DNA of 64,000 bases, from positions 372,001 to 436,000 of the forward strand of contig CAJNOJ010000055.1 of assembly GCA_905250025.1 (NCBI GenBank), in the 5' to 3' direction. The notes beneath the pieces were generated by a model. The model was not told the origin of the DNA. It searched no databases and saw nothing but the letters and a program-made list of their open reading frames with translations. Source of the stretch: Adineta ricciae (Eukaryota; Rotifera; Eurotatoria; Adinetida; Adinetidae). Within the stretch, counting starts at the first letter, position 1; each line of letters starts with the position of its first letter. This document shows positions 46,401 through 58,271 of this stretch, one piece after another. Made by a program: the position numbers and the translations under genes.

Positions 46401-46863
46401 GTAGAATTCGAAGTACAACACAAAAGGAAAATCTTGGCATCATCGTGCAATACAAAGTGAAAGTTAAATTAATTGTCGCTATGGGAGGGTTTGTTCATTA
46501 CTTGACATTCTTTGCTAATTACATACGATTTGGATCTTTTGCAGAGATTTAGCAGTGGAATTACCATTTACGTTGACACATCCTAAACCTCCGCCAACAC
46601 CTTCACCATCTCGACAACTCGAGTTTGTTACTAATCAACAGAATGTGAACGATCAACAAGCAGTTGACATCCCAATCGATCATAATTTGATTCAACTTGA
46701 CACAAAGTTTGTTTTCCTACGTTTCATCTGAACAAACCGATTCATCGATTCTTTGAAATTTAGTTTCGACAATACTGGTCATGACGATGACTTCATATTC
46801 GAAGAATTTGCACGTATACGCCTCAAAGGTCATGACAGTGGTCATGAAGATACGGAAGCCTAG
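43416..46863 (+). CDS. ARRB: Beta-arrestin with a duplicated, mutually exclusive exon
   Basis: Beta-arrestin binds phosphorylated GPCRs, ends G-protein coupling and links them to clathrin. Exons: 43416-43489, 44773-44803, 44855-44915, 44971-45036, 45096-45271, 45318-45581, 45640-45724, 45839-45911 or 46042-46114, 46209-46352, 46405-46488, 46545-46706, 46764-46863. With one of the two alternative exons the total is 1320 nt, 439 aa. Visible features are [20 protein letters not shown], the finger loop [16 protein letters not shown], the lariat-loop region [20 protein letters not shown], a clathrin box LIQLD and the AP2-binding tail [16 protein letters not shown]. It is a non-visual arrestin on the basis of the last two motifs. 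Intron 1 is 1283 bp, far longer than all others. Including both or neither alternative exon shifts the frame. Confidence 0.96.
45839..45911 (+). other. Beta-arrestin alternative exon 8A (73 nt)
   Basis: This exon is bounded by CTGTAG and GTAGGT, with phase 1 at entry and phase 2 at exit. It encodes [20 protein letters not shown] and a few more residues. It is homologous over its whole length to the exon at 46042-46114. Confidence 0.9.
46042..46114 (+). other. Beta-arrestin alternative exon 8B (73 nt)
   Basis: This exon is bounded by TTCTAG and GTATGC, with the same phases and length as exon 8A. It encodes [20 protein letters not shown] and a few more residues. Splicing either 8A or 8B between 45724 and 46209 preserves the frame; splicing both does not. 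Confidence 0.9.
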
Positions 46864-47653
46864 ATGAATCTTTACATCTGAATATGAATCAAACAAAAGT
46901 CTATACGTTCTGGTTTCTTCAAGATCTGTTCATATTTTAAAACAATGCGAACCGCCGTGATTTTTGTCTCTCTTGTTCTGTTCTGTTCATTGCTTTCCTT
47001 CTTTGTTTGTTGTACATACATTGTTGTTCTGTGTATCTCATGCTTTCTCTTCTTTATCTCTCTCTCTCTCTCTCTTTCTCATTCATTCAACATTATAAAA
47101 CAACACTAAACTAAACTCAATGAATACGAGAATTCTTAAGTCTATTTATAATATAACATTTCTTATTACATCTCAAATAAAACAAAAAAACGAGAAATGT
47201 GATTTCCTTGCAAATCGAAACTCGATATTGATTATTTATTTATAAAGATTCCTTTTGATTCGGTGATGTTGGATACTCTTCGAAAGCGAGCTTTTTCCTA
47301 TTCGTCGACAAGATACTCATTTGCATGTTTTTCTTTCTCTTCCTTTGTGTAATCTGATCAAGTAAGAGTCTCTTTCAATTGTCGGTCTTCCTCATCACTG
47401 TCGATCAGACTGACTGGAACTGAATTATGATTGACTTTTGAAAACCGACTGACTTACATGTCAAGTCAGTGCAATAGAACGACTTCAACTTCAATCAGCG
47501 ATTGTTTGATCAGTTGTTTTTTTTCTTCGTTATCCAGCAAACAAGGTAAGTGTGTGTTAATGAAAAGAAAAACGTTGTACAAAAGCTGAAAAATAATGCA
47601 CATCAAAGACGCGAGGAAGATCAGAAATGAATTTGAAAAGGTCTGGTGAAATG
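46864..47653. other. Convergent 3' region with CT microsatellite
   Basis: A (CT)n run lies at about 47057-47088 and an AATAAA signal near 47178. No gene is seen between the two convergent stops. Confidence 0.5.
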
Positions 47654-48600
47654 TTAGCGGGAAACAACATAAGAGTCTTTCCGTTCGTGATCGTTCTCTT
47701 TCTCACAATCATAGTTTAATTTGGCCGTTGTTTTATTATAAATCGTCAATTCGAAGTGATTGAAATCCCAACAAACCTACGGATGAAAGTGTGACGTTGA
47801 TCAACAAAAAAAAACTTCTCGAGTTAACTTACTGTCGCGTGATAGCCCATAATTAAACAGCAGATAATATATTCACAGGCGGAAAAATAACTCCACGCTG
47901 TCGACGGTTGACCAATGTTATTCGAGCATTTGCTCGTATGTCTTATGTAAGCAAATACTAATAGGAGCGAAAAGATAAATGCCGAACAGAATAAACGCAT
48001 CTTCCATTGGTAGGATGTTTGAAAGCGAAATTTCTTATTCTTTTCATCAAATTCGTGAATTAGCCAACATTTGTATAGCAATTGTCGAAAGAGAATTAAA
48101 CAGGTAATCATTCGAAGTGTTGACGACAACATAAAGATAATAAATGCCTTTTCATGAAGAGCATAGTCTTCTTTGGATGATATGTAAGACAAAAGAATTA
48201 AGCCGAAAACTTCGCATAATTCAAAGAACGTGTTCAATCGAATCAATTGTCTTAAAATGAAGTATTTCATTCCCGAATTGTATTTCAATTTCGACAGACT
48301 TGTTCGAAACTGATTATGATAGAGTGAAGCGATTAAGAATCGCGGAAAGCAATGAAATGCAATGGCCATGCGCCAAATGTATTTACCGGGTGACACACCA
48401 ATGACGGAAGAGAACGATGGAATAAAATTGCGAGATCCACATTCGGATTCAAATATTTGCTCTTTGGTGAAGAGAACCGAGGTAATAAAACTTGCCACCA
48501 TGCCGACAAATGGTAAACTAACAATTAAATTTGTTAAGTATGGAAATGATATGCGAACATTCGTTTCCGATGGTATTCGTTCATTTCTATTATTTTCCAT
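47654..48600 (-). CDS. PGAP2: Post-GPI-attachment to proteins factor 2
   Basis: PGAP2 is a Golgi/ER multi-pass protein needed for lipid remodelling of GPI anchors. Two inferred exons (47833-48600 and 47654-47776) give 296 aa. Family motifs run from start to end: ECGSRNFIPSFSSVIG, PGKYIWRMAIAFHCFPRFL, the conserved SSKEDYALHEKAFIIFMLSS, SYQWKMRLF and FAYIRHTSKC, then HATVCWDFNHFEL spanning the exon junction. Six or so hydrophobic helices are visible. With PIGT it is the second GPI-anchor gene in the window, but they are 21 kb apart and not obviously co-regulated. Confidence 0.93.
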
Positions 48601-48915
48601 AGCTTTTCCTTATTTGTTAAATAAATCACTGGTTGTTGTTATGAATAGAAGAGAAAAGAAAGATGTCAGAGTCGCATGATTTCTGTTTATCCAATTACTG
48701 TAGCGCAACGAAGAGGGCGCAATTGCATGGCGTTAGTCGAATAGAAAAGAACAAGCCGTGCAGAAAATCTACTTTTCTTGTGTATGTGGAACAATGGGTT
48801 TTTGTCGTAATTGACAAAACTTCGTTTGATCGATGAGTCGAACGAAAACTATCAATGAAAGTTGTTTCTTTTTTCTTTATTCTAAACATGAAAAAAGGTC
48901 ATTCGGCAGGTTAAT

Positions 48916-50492
48916 TCATTCCTTGGGTGCTCTGTGGTCACTGGAAGTCGATTTTTGTCGTTGGAGACTTTTCTCCGAACCATGACGACTGCTCCGTCTG
49001 GAACCACTATGATTCGACTGTGAAAAAAGAATAGGAAATATTTCAATTTGTAGAAATATTCAAGATTTACTTGTCGAAGTGAATCATTCAACCGTTGATA
49101 TTGATCCACACGTTGATTAACAACATCTCGAATCGTCGAATCAAGCAGCGTTCGACTAATATTTAATTGATTTACTTGGCTCATAGTTTGATCCATCAAC
49201 CAAGGTATAAATGACGCTTCCGTTTCTAAAAAACATTGGAGTTTTGCTAAGATTTGCATATGAAAACTTCAAAATCCGAACCGCGTTCAACAGGATCGTA
49301 GAAGTAGCCATTTTCTCTCAGATTGTTGAACACACTTGGTACAAGATCTTGTAAATACGCTCGTGAGAAAGCTCGAGCGGCAATCTTCTCTTGCGCTTCA
49401 CGCTCTGCACGATGTACTTCTTCTTCTTGTTGCATACGGCGATCTTTTTCCGTACGCAAACGCTTCTCTTGTTCTTCAGATCGCTGTAATTCAACCAATT
49501 CCGCATTACGCGATTCTTCGTAGTCTCGTTGTTGATCGCGCATTCTTCTCATCTCTTCTTCTTGAGAAACTTCAACCAAAGCTTGTTCAACAGTTCGTCC
49601 AGCAAGAACTTCAACAATCGGTCGGACTTCCACATTGAAATTGAACAACTAAAACAGATGGTCAATGTAGTGAAAGGAAGAATGGATGAGATTTACATCG
49701 CCGGTTTCGATCTGTGTAGCAGTATCTCTACCAGTCGCTTGCGGAATGTACAATGGTGTCGGGGGTCGATCGAGAAATCGATCTGTTTGAATAAATACGT
49801 CTGCCTCTTCAACTCGGTCACTAAAGAGAATTTCAAGATGTTATGTTCAAATGCATTAATCTAATGAGAGAAAATGAAGATAATAATTGGACATAAATGT
49901 GTTACTAAATTAACCATTGAGAAGGACGGTATAGACAGTTAATAACTGAAAATCGTTTCCGAAGATGTGTTTGTGCTCGAATTAGAATGAGCAGTCTCGA
50001 TTTCGAATGAGAAAGAAACTTACGTGAGTTCTTCGAGATAAAGTTCAGTTTGCACATTGATATGTTTACGATCTTGAACTGGCTCAGGGGTTACAGTTCG
50101 AAAGAATTGCCGAGCTTTTCGTCGAGCGGCAACACGTTGTCTTGCTTCCTGTTGACGCTGAATAGTGATTAGATTTAGTGGTGTTTGCTGTGATCAACTA
50201 AATAATGGAAAAAGATTTATAGTTGAAAGTTCAGATTTTACTGTCGGAAGCGAATGCATAGCATAGGTATTTCCACGAACGATACGACGATCGTACATAA
50301 GATTTCCCACCGAAATCGATTCATTTCTAAACGGAAAGAATCGAATGGGGACGGGAGGATAGTTTTCCAGAAAAAAACGTACGTAGGTGGAACTACTGTT
50401 GGTCGAAATTTGAATCGTTGTCGTTGAGCAGCTTTTGGCTGACTGGAATACGAATATGTTGAATTACCTTGCTTGGAAAGTCTGCTCTGCAT
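48916..50492 (-). CDS. RSPH3: Radial spoke head protein 3
   Basis: RSPH3 is the axonemal radial-spoke scaffold that anchors spokes to the doublet and binds PKA. Motifs: NSTYSYSSQPKA; NLMYDRRIVRGNTYAMHS; LDRPPTPLYIPQATGRD; ATQIETGDLFNFNVEVRPIV; a long Arg/Glu-rich helix with RDYEESRNAELVELQRSEEQ; AYLQDLVPSVFNNL and NGYFYDPVER. All match animal RSPH3. About seven exons are inferred; the last encodes a Ser/Arg-rich tail ending STSSDHRAPKE. The start is uncertain. The first exon begins at 50564 after a strong acceptor (AACCTTAG) with no upstream coding exon visible, so the first ATG in it (50492, MQSRLSKQGN) is chosen. This fits trans-splicing or a non-coding first exon. Confidence 0.93.
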
Positions 50493-51281
50493 TTGGGAAA
50501 GAATACGTCGGGATAAATCACAATCAAACTTGTTTTTAGTTTCAGTTGGGACTCTACTTGGCAACTAAGGTTAACACAAAGAAGAGATAAATAAAAGCGT
50601 GAATTTTTATGGGTTGAATTAAAGAAATTTATTGGAAAACTTAGAAAAGTATGACAGACTTTAATGAACAAAGAAAGCGTCCTCTGTTGTAAAGGCAAGA
50701 ATGTTAAATGATGACGCTTATTTTTGTATTTTCACACCTGCTTTTCGTAATGCACGTTTGTTTTCGATCAAAAGAATGAAAGAGTTTCATATAGTTGTTA
50801 TTGTCGGATCAAAACAAGCATTTTTCGATTGTCGACTCGTTTCTATCAAACAGTTCACATTGTACATAGACGGAGATGATAGTTGAATGAATGATTAGAC
50901 ACCGCTCTACGGGTTTTAGAGAAGCTATTCAATTGCATGTGTTGTGGAGCCGCAGGAATGACTGCCGAAGAATGAGTCATGATAAACAGTGGATTAGCAA
51001 CGTTCGTCTATTTGAAACAGCGATTTATCTTGGAGGCTACCTTTTGTATGCGGAAACTACCCTGATTATACTTTCGTTGCTACAACAATGGAAGAAGAAG
51101 AATAGAAAATATTGGTATATAATTACTCATTGTATGCTCGGAAGTGCTGTAAAACGAAATTATTCCAACAAAACTGATTTTGTGGCCGTCAAAGAAGCCC
51201 GTCTGCTAGAGTAAACATGACGAATTTGACTGACTATAAATACCTTGGTTTCTGTCGCTATTTTCAGTAGTCAACGATAAA
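50493..51281. other. Divergent region between RSPH3 and TM2 gene
   Basis: This includes the probable RSPH3 leader (50493-50564). Open frames at 50701-50886 and 50891-51214 have no recognisable domain. They are not called. Confidence 0.4.
51235..51242 (+). promoter_or_regulatory. TATA box of the TM2-domain gene
   Basis: TATAAATA lies 47 bp before the start codon at 51282, implying a leader of roughly 15-20 nt. Confidence 0.55.
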
Positions 51282-51701
51282 ATGTCCACAGCATATCTAC
51301 TCTACTTTATTGTCCTTCTATACAGCATTCAAATTGTCCCTTCACTTTCGCTTGCTACAACATCGTGCACTTCCAATAGTGATTGTGGTTCCAATGGTAA
51401 ATGCTCCTTGACCACGAATACATGTAACTGTACTACAAGTGGTTATGTTACCGTTCAATCTAGTCAGCCATGTGCCTATGAACAAAAGAAAAAACTCAAT
51501 GCATTTTTACTGTCGTTCTTCATAGGCTGCTTCGGAGCCGATTGGTTCTATTTAGCGGCTGGCAGCGGTGGGTATATTACAGCAGGTGTATTTAAATTAC
51601 TAACACTTGGCGGTTTTGGTGTTTGGGCTTTAGCTGATTGGATTCGCATACTGACCGATAATTTTCCTGATGGGCAAGGTGTAGCATTACAAGGTTGGTG
51701 A
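51282..51701 (+). CDS. TM2-domain protein with signal peptide and Cys-rich ectodomain
   Basis: This is an intronless frame of 139 aa. A signal peptide (MSTAYLLYFIVLLYSIQIVP..) is followed by an EGF-like six-Cys stretch (SCTSNSDCGSNGKCSLTTN, then CNCT..). Next comes a TM2 module: a first helix (LNAFLLSFFIGCFGADWFYL), a Gly-rich turn (AAGSGGYITAGVFKLL) and a second helix (GGFGVWALADWIRIL), ending NFPDGQGVALQGW. The ADWFYL element corresponds to the conserved DRFYLG-type turn of TM2 proteins. This is a small membrane protein of the TM2 superfamily but not clearly an orthologue of TM2D1-3. Ligand or partner unknown. Confidence 0.85.
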   Translation: MSTAYLLYFIVLLYSIQIVPSLSLATTSCTSNSDCGSNGKCSLTTNTCNCTTSGYVTVQSSQPCAYEQKKKLNAFLLSFFIGCFGADWFYLAAGSGGYITAGVFKLLTLGGFGVWALADWIRILTDNFPDGQGVALQGW

Positions 51702-52619
51702 GCTAATTTTCATGCATCGAATAATCCAGACTGCTATCGAACAATTCCGAAACATTCCTTTTTCGTGTGTGCTATCATAACATTTACTCTTTTTTCAATA
51801 AATTATTCGAGAGAAACTATTTACATACTTATGAATGCAAACAAAAGACGGATCGCGCAAACTAACGTCGTAAGTGGGCGATTTTCAAAGTAGATTATTC
51901 GCAATAGATAACTGACTATTCTCTTAAAGCGTATGTTTATTTCTAATTTTGTTCTATCGTTTTGCTTTCTATTCTCCTCATTTGGCGAGATTTCGTGTTT
52001 TCGAGCAAAGACTCATCTTTTATTATTCATTCGGGGTAAGATGACCATTCTGACATTTGAATGATTACTGATTTTCTCTTTCATGAAATACAAATGCGCA
52101 TATTCAATAAAAAAGAGTAGGCAACCATAGTTCTTTTCTTTCCTTTCCATTCTCTTTCATCTCGGTTTTTTCCTTTTTATTGCTGCTTATTGTAAATTGC
52201 TTCGTCATACATGTTGACCACATTTCATCTGGAATATTAATGTAAGGATTTGCATGATGCATCGCTGGTATCTATAGATAATTAGACGATTGTACGCAGC
52301 GTTTCGTTCACAGCTTATTCGATTGATATTCATGAGAACCATTCATATAAATTTGATTTGAAGAGCTAATTGCGATCAAGTTTTACAAAGCGAAGGTCAT
52401 TCTTGCTCTGACACCATTATTTAGTAAACTAGCAGAGTAAGGAGGAGTCAGCAAAGAATTTTGTTTTTTACGAGTCTTGTCTACCAGGAGAAAAATATTC
52501 ATTTGTCGTTTCTATGGAACAATTTTTCTTCCCGTCGTAGTTTTACTTTTACATAACCCTTCTATTACGAGACCCATACATTCGTGTTTATTTCTTTTTT
52601 CTTTCAAGAGCATAAACAA
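51702..52619. other. Intergenic, tandem genes
   Basis: This is 0.9 kb of AT-rich DNA with AATAAA near 51797. It ends in a pyrimidine-rich acceptor (TTTCTTTCAAG) 10 bases before the next ATG, so it may contain a non-coding first exon. No repeat is seen. Confidence 0.4.
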
Positions 52620-53126
52620 ATGTCATATTGGGAACTAGAGGCATGTGCTTTTATTTACGATAAGGATGGAATCACGCGTACGGCTGTGGGTATCCGATCG
52701 TCATGGGAAGACTTGCGCTATGAGTTCAGTCGCCAGGGATCTTCGTGCCCTGTAGAAAATGCGATTCACTATAGAACTATCAGTACCACCGGTCCGAAAT
52801 TATTTGCGGTATCTCCTGATCTATTACGAGTATTCTATCATCGTGCCAGTGGATGGCATCAGTACAGAACTGCTCGATGGGTACATCGCGATACACTTCT
52901 TCAATTACTGTTGCATCTCAATCGACACGATGATGATGACGATGAAGAACCTTCGCAAGAAGACAACAATGGACAAGATCGAAAGGATAGTTATGGGCAA
53001 CAATCGAAAAGTTTAACACCATTGAATGATTTAAACGCTATGCATATCAACTTACAAATGTTATACTATTGTTTATTGCACATGATACGATTTGTTCAAC
53101 GACCGATCCGTTCTATTCAATATTAA
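52620..53126 (+). CDS. Unrecognised 168-aa protein
   Basis: ATG at 52620 (MSYWELEACAFIYDKDGITR) opens a single exon with balanced amino-acid composition. It contains a compact region (TAVGIRSSWEDLRYEF, FAVSPDLLRVFYH, GWHQYRTARWVHRDTLLQLL), then an acidic linker with five consecutive Asp, and a hydrophobic C-terminal helix (INLQMLYYCLLHMIRFV). No family is recognised. An acceptor just upstream suggests a removed leader. An unrelated frame (52759-53016) overlaps and is judged a shadow. Confidence 0.5.
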   Translation: MSYWELEACAFIYDKDGITRTAVGIRSSWEDLRYEFSRQGSSCPVENAIHYRTISTTGPKLFAVSPDLLRVFYHRASGWHQYRTARWVHRDTLLQLLLHLNRHDDDDDEEPSQEDNNGQDRKDSYGQQSKSLTPLNDLNAMHINLQMLYYCLLHMIRFVQRPIRSIQY

Positions 53127-53943
53127 TCCGATTTATTAGGAGTACTTTAATACCTTAACCAGATTAAACTATTCATGTATATAGTAAAGATGCAAATGTT
53201 CGTAAAAGTTTTAATATTGCCAATAGAAGTACTATCAACTGAATATCAAACATATTGTTGTCTTGTATATTGCGTCATATGTTTTTGTCTAGCGGCCATC
53301 AGTACAACGCATCCTAAGATGAGTCTTGAATGATATTGGTCGCTGATATTTTTTGGGCCAAGTTCGAAAAGAAGAACCTTGATTCAGCTTGAATAAGATA
53401 GGAATACACCACACCAGCGACACCACTTCACCATCGTTATACAGTATAAGATTGTTGCCATAGCTGTGCTACACATCAACAAATGATTGACTATATGCAT
53501 ACGAGGTTCTGTTCGCTGTACTACAGTGACGATAGGAAGACTAACTGTCATGGCCAAAGTAGAAAATCTTCTACACGAGCGGTAGTTTCAAAATAATGAT
53601 GAATACATGCAGCGAACTTAATCGAAGTGACAGTATCAGTGCTTGTATGACAAAATAGACACGCGGTCACTCGCATGTTTAAAGATTCTCTCAAGTACTA
53701 TTCTATTCTATCTGTCGAAAACAATCATCAGTATTCAATTTTAACCTTCTAGGTCATTCTTTTCATTATAAATTAATGTTTTAATCTCAAAGTGAAAGAA
53801 AAATGAACTGAAAATCAGCGTGCACCTTTGTTTGCATGCTTACATGTAATATCATACTGAAAATAATATGCAAGAGATTCTATTAATACAATCTTTATCC
53901 GTGCTTGTTCTCAAGAAGGAGCTGACTTTCATTTTATTCAATT
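53127..53943. other. Convergent 3' region
   Basis: This is 0.8 kb between two stops. I see no exon, repeat or RNA gene. Confidence 0.45.
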
Positions 53944-56132
53944 TTAACATCCTGGCTTCCATTGAGGTAGCTGTTCGATCGGTTTAAAACCTAAATATTG
54001 CACGGCTTGACTATTCGGATTAAGTTGAAAGAAGTTACATTGGCTTTTTGCGTGGAGAAACAACGGATCTCCGATAAAACTATTCGTGTCGTGATTGGTT
54101 TCTTGCCATTCGCTGAAAACTAGTCGACCAAGGCCAAATATGAACATAGCTTCAAACGAATTATAGTAACAATTACGATCCATGATCACATATGGTGCTG
54201 AAAAGGGATCTGGCGCTTGAACTTGGAATATCCAACGACCGGTGTCATTAACAGTATCATAAACAATATTGTTGTAAAATGTAAATACTAAATGATCTTT
54301 TGCTTCACGACGGTACAGCGATAGTTCTCCATCACCTTCATTACTCGATCGAGCAAGCACATTATTTCGAAATGTGTTGTTAAAACCATAAATCATAGTA
54401 ATTCCAGCTGAACCTGTGTTGTAGATAATTGTATTCGTTACCATTAATTGTGAACTACCATCAGCTAAGTAGATACCCCAATCATGTAAGAAGTATCCGA
54501 AGATATCATGTAGAACATTGTTCGTGATGAACGTGTCGTTCAACACACCACATGTGTATATACCACCGAGTTCACTCAATGTATGTTGGCCAAGATGATG
54601 AATGTAGTTAAAAGAGATTGTCTGATTGTAACATGAACTTTCGTCGTAGTCCCTAAACGAATACATTAGTACACGAAAAATTGAAGGAAGTTTTGTTGCG
54701 AACATTTACCATGACCAACCGATATGAATAGCCGTATGGTAAAATGCGTAGAGTGTATTTTGGGTGATTAGGACGTTTCTCGTTGCAAGTTGAACGAGAA
54801 TACCAACGCCCATCGGGAAGAGATGACCGTTATTGTAGAAGGTACAGTTCTTGATGAGAATATTTTCTATGAATTGTTTCCGATTATGTTCAGCTAATCC
54901 GATTCTTATTCCACCGGCTCCTAAATCATACATTTGACTATTTTCAATTCGAATTCCTTGACAATTCTCATCGATTTGTATCGCATAACCAGCGATATGT
55001 GCTGTTTCGACTTGATTGAATGCAATTTCAGTCGAATTACGAAGATAAATCGCTACGGTAGATCGATTTAGATAATCAGCGGCTGCTCGTCCATCGATGG
55101 GAATACTTTTATTCGCTTTCGCCGATGTCATCCATGCACTATGCTCAATTCCAACTGAATTCCATTCGATTTTAGTAGCATTAACCATTGATAGGACAAT
55201 TTCAAGTATCGGTAGGATAATAGAAGTATTTCGAGGATGTTCACTCGATCGTGCATGATAATACAACATTTGTGTCGGCGAATCGAAAAAGAATGAGCCT
55301 TCTTGTACGATCATTCCTTCATAAATATTTTCGAGATGAAAACGTTGACCAGATTGTTGACTAATGGTCGTATTACCAATGACAGATAATGATGGATTTG
55401 CAAAAAGTATTGTTCGATTTTGTGGGAAAATCTCCGAGAAATAATGACGAGAAGTGGTAAACGAATGATAGATGATAATTTCGCTGCACGACGTCGAACT
55501 AAGTGTAATATTATCAAACTGATGTTCACGATAGACAAAACTTCGATAAGCGAGTTGAGTACGATTATCCAGTCCTTTATCATAGTGATAATAGTCATTG
55601 ATTGGTAAACGACTACGCACAGCACGTTGACCGTTGACAAATAATTGCGTGACTGCAGGGAGAAAGCGTGGAATGCGAATACGCCAAATCTAAATGTCAA
55701 TACATTGAATATTTAACAAGAAGTCTTCCGAATGAAACATACTTGTACATCAACGATCCAATCAATAAGATGAATACCACCACTGATGATTGGAAACTCT
55801 AATTCAATCAAATCTCTTCTCCTCTCGAGTGTTATTTGATTTCGTTCATTATTTGACATTGCCGTATAAACTGTTGAATGATCACGTTCATCGAATGACA
55901 ATGTCTGACCGTTTAGGTAATAATATGTTGGATAGAGTGCAACACGTTGCATTGAGTCTCGAAAGATCGTCCGAAGATGATCGCGAGCTTGCTCAATGGT
56001 TGCAAATGGATTTTTCAATGTGCCGTCTTCATCACCAATCGATCGTAAACTTGGAACAACATATATTGTCGGCAAACTACATGTAGAGCGAATTATGCGC
56101 AATAAAAAGATGCAGAGCGTCCACAGATGCAT
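53944..56132 (-). CDS. Secreted right-handed parallel beta-helix protein (carbohydrate-active-enzyme-like)
   Basis: Three inferred exons (55743-56132, 54710-55689, 53944-54652) give about 690 aa. A signal peptide (MHLWTLCIFLLRIIRSTCS) is followed by YVVPSLRSIGDEDGTLKNPF and IEQARDHLR, the opening used by bacterial right-handed beta-helix glycosidases and lyases (for example GH141-like and pectate-lyase-like proteins). Many short Asn-rich beta-helix rungs follow (IRIENSQMYDLGAGGIRIG, ILIKNCTFYNNG, VLITQNTLYAFYHTAIHIGW, FRNNVLARSSNEGDG). Numerous N-glycosylation sequons suggest adaptation to the animal secretory pathway. Only two introns in 2.2 kb is low for this region. A bacterial origin is plausible but unproven. 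Substrate unknown. Confidence 0.8.
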
Positions 56133-56522
56133 CCTTTAGTTGCAACAAAGACTGACACATATACGTTATCATCATACAAAAGAGATTTCGCTTATCACAA
56201 ACGAATGTGAGAGAGATAGACTTCATCGAGTTAACTTTAAGGTTAAATAAAGAGTTTTTCTTGAACAAAAGCATGTTATTTTTCACAAAAAAAAGATTTG
56301 TAGTGAGACTTTTATTACAGCCGTAATCAACATTCTCAAATCTTGTTTTTCGGATTTACGATTTATTTATCGTTTGTATACTACTGTTACAATGCGATAT
56401 TTTATCGTGCTTCTATTTGACGAACAATAAATCCAAATGAAGTATAACCAGTTGTTCGGTCGATAAATACAAAATCCAAATCATTTCTTTAAATATCTTA
56501 CTGAGTGCACGAAAGAAAAAAG
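56133..56522. other. Divergent promoter region
   Basis: This 390-bp region is shared by the beta-helix gene (-) and the AceTr gene (+). It is AT-rich with no obvious TATA box at the expected distance. Confidence 0.45.
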
Positions 56523-57296
56523 ATGTCTTCGACAGAGCCCGGTCTTTATGAAAATGTCGACGCTTCAACACGACAAGCCTATGAACGGTTTGTCGAATTT
56601 GAGCGTTTGATGAAATCATACTCGGCACAATCATCACCACACTCACGTCTAAATCCAACACCACTTGGTCTTTGTGCGTTTGCATTGACGACATTTATTC
56701 TTTCGATGTACAATGCAGGCGTCGGAATACCTGTAACAGCTTCACATGGTGTTGTTATGGGTCTCGCTCTTTTCTACGGTGGTTTAATTCAACTCATAGC
56801 TGGTTTACTAGAATTTCGAATTGGAAATAATTTCGGTGCGTTGGCTTTTTGCTCGTATGGTGGCTTTTGGCTTGGATTATCTTCGTTATACAGTGGATTT
56901 TTCGGTTTTATAACTTACATGGATTCAACAACAGTGAACCAAGCATTTGGTGTATTTTTTCTCGCTTGGACGATTTTTACAGCAGCTATGCTCGTCTCAT
57001 CTCTTCGAACGAATGTTGCTCTAGTTGCATTATTTGCGTTTTTAACCCTCACATTTATTCTTCTTACAGCGTGTAAGTTTCAAAACAACGATTACAACCT
57101 ACAACGAGCAGCGGGTGCTTTTGGAATCATTACATCTATCATTGCTTGGTATGCAGCTTTTGCCAGTTTACTCAAACAAGGAGAGAACTCGTACTTTTCA
57201 CTGCCTGTGTATAATTTAGCACCTCAAGTATCGCAAGTGCCAACAATTGTGATTGATAAACCATCAAGGTCGAACATTCGTTCTCAAAAAATGTAA
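56523..57296 (+). CDS. AceTr (GPR1/FUN34/SatP-YaaH) family acetate/succinate transporter
   Basis: This is an intronless 257-aa protein with a cytosolic N-terminus and about six helices. The family signature NPTPLGLCAFALTTFILSMY matches the NPAPLGL motif at the first helix. Further family features are ASHGVVMGLALFYGGLIQLI, FGALAFCSYGGFWLG and the C-terminal helix with GIITSIIAWYAAFASLL. Members move acetate or succinate across membranes and are common in bacteria, archaea and fungi but rare in animals. The start at 56523 is the first ATG; an upstream in-frame GTG is ignored. The tail of about 35 residues is Ser/Pro-rich. Intronless structure plus taxonomic distribution suggests acquisition from a fungus or bacterium. 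Confidence 0.93.
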   Translation: MSSTEPGLYENVDASTRQAYERFVEFERLMKSYSAQSSPHSRLNPTPLGLCAFALTTFILSMYNAGVGIPVTASHGVVMGLALFYGGLIQLIAGLLEFRIGNNFGALAFCSYGGFWLGLSSLYSGFFGFITYMDSTTVNQAFGVFFLAWTIFTAAMLVSSLRTNVALVALFAFLTLTFILLTACKFQNNDYNLQRAAGAFGIITSIIAWYAAFASLLKQGENSYFSLPVYNLAPQVSQVPTIVIDKPSRSNIRSQKM

Positions 57297-57691
57297 AGCA
57301 AATTGACTTCCATATCGTCGCTCTTTTGCGTTGCTCGCTTATCTAAACAATATCATTGAATAGATTTCTGGCTAAATGCCAGAATTCCTTCACGTGACAG
57401 ACATCACATGGATGATATTTAAGTTCTTTCACAGAAACATTTCGCATGTCTAGGAGATAATATTTGAAAGGCAAACTATTTCGTATCCGCATGATAACAT
57501 AAGCTGATTGAATATCATATGAGCTAATAATCTCGAGTAAATATATTCAAGATAGTTGACAAAGAAAAATCATACAAAGTTCAAGGTTACAATATACATT
57601 GACAAGATATGTTCTACCGGCTTAAATCGTCATTATTGAAAAGAAAAGGTCTATGTAATGTACAGAACCGAATCGAACGATGCGCATTGTG
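57297..57691. other. Convergent 3' region
   Basis: This is 395 bp between the AceTr and ATG8 stops. Nothing is recognised. Confidence 0.45.
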
Positions 57692-58214
<523 letters not shown>

Positions 58215-58233
58215 AGTGTTTTAGTTTTTCTAT

Positions 58234-58235
58234 CT
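58234..58235 (-). promoter_or_regulatory. Acceptor-like AG in the FBXO42-ATG8 gap
   Basis: On the minus strand a pyrimidine-rich ATTTCCTATTTATTTCTAG ends here, 20 bases before the ATG8 start and inside the 57-bp intergenic gap. It fits a spliced-leader acceptor. A GTAAAC directly after the FBXO42 stop would make a cis intron of only about 40 bp, shorter than the local norm. Confidence 0.45.
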
Positions 58236-58271
58236 AGAAATAAATAGGAAATTCTATATTTAGCTGTTTAC

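Noticed and set aside
49336-49638. Plus-strand frames opposite RSPH3
   Set aside because: They are antisense to the conserved Arg/Glu-rich helix of RSPH3 and have no independent features.
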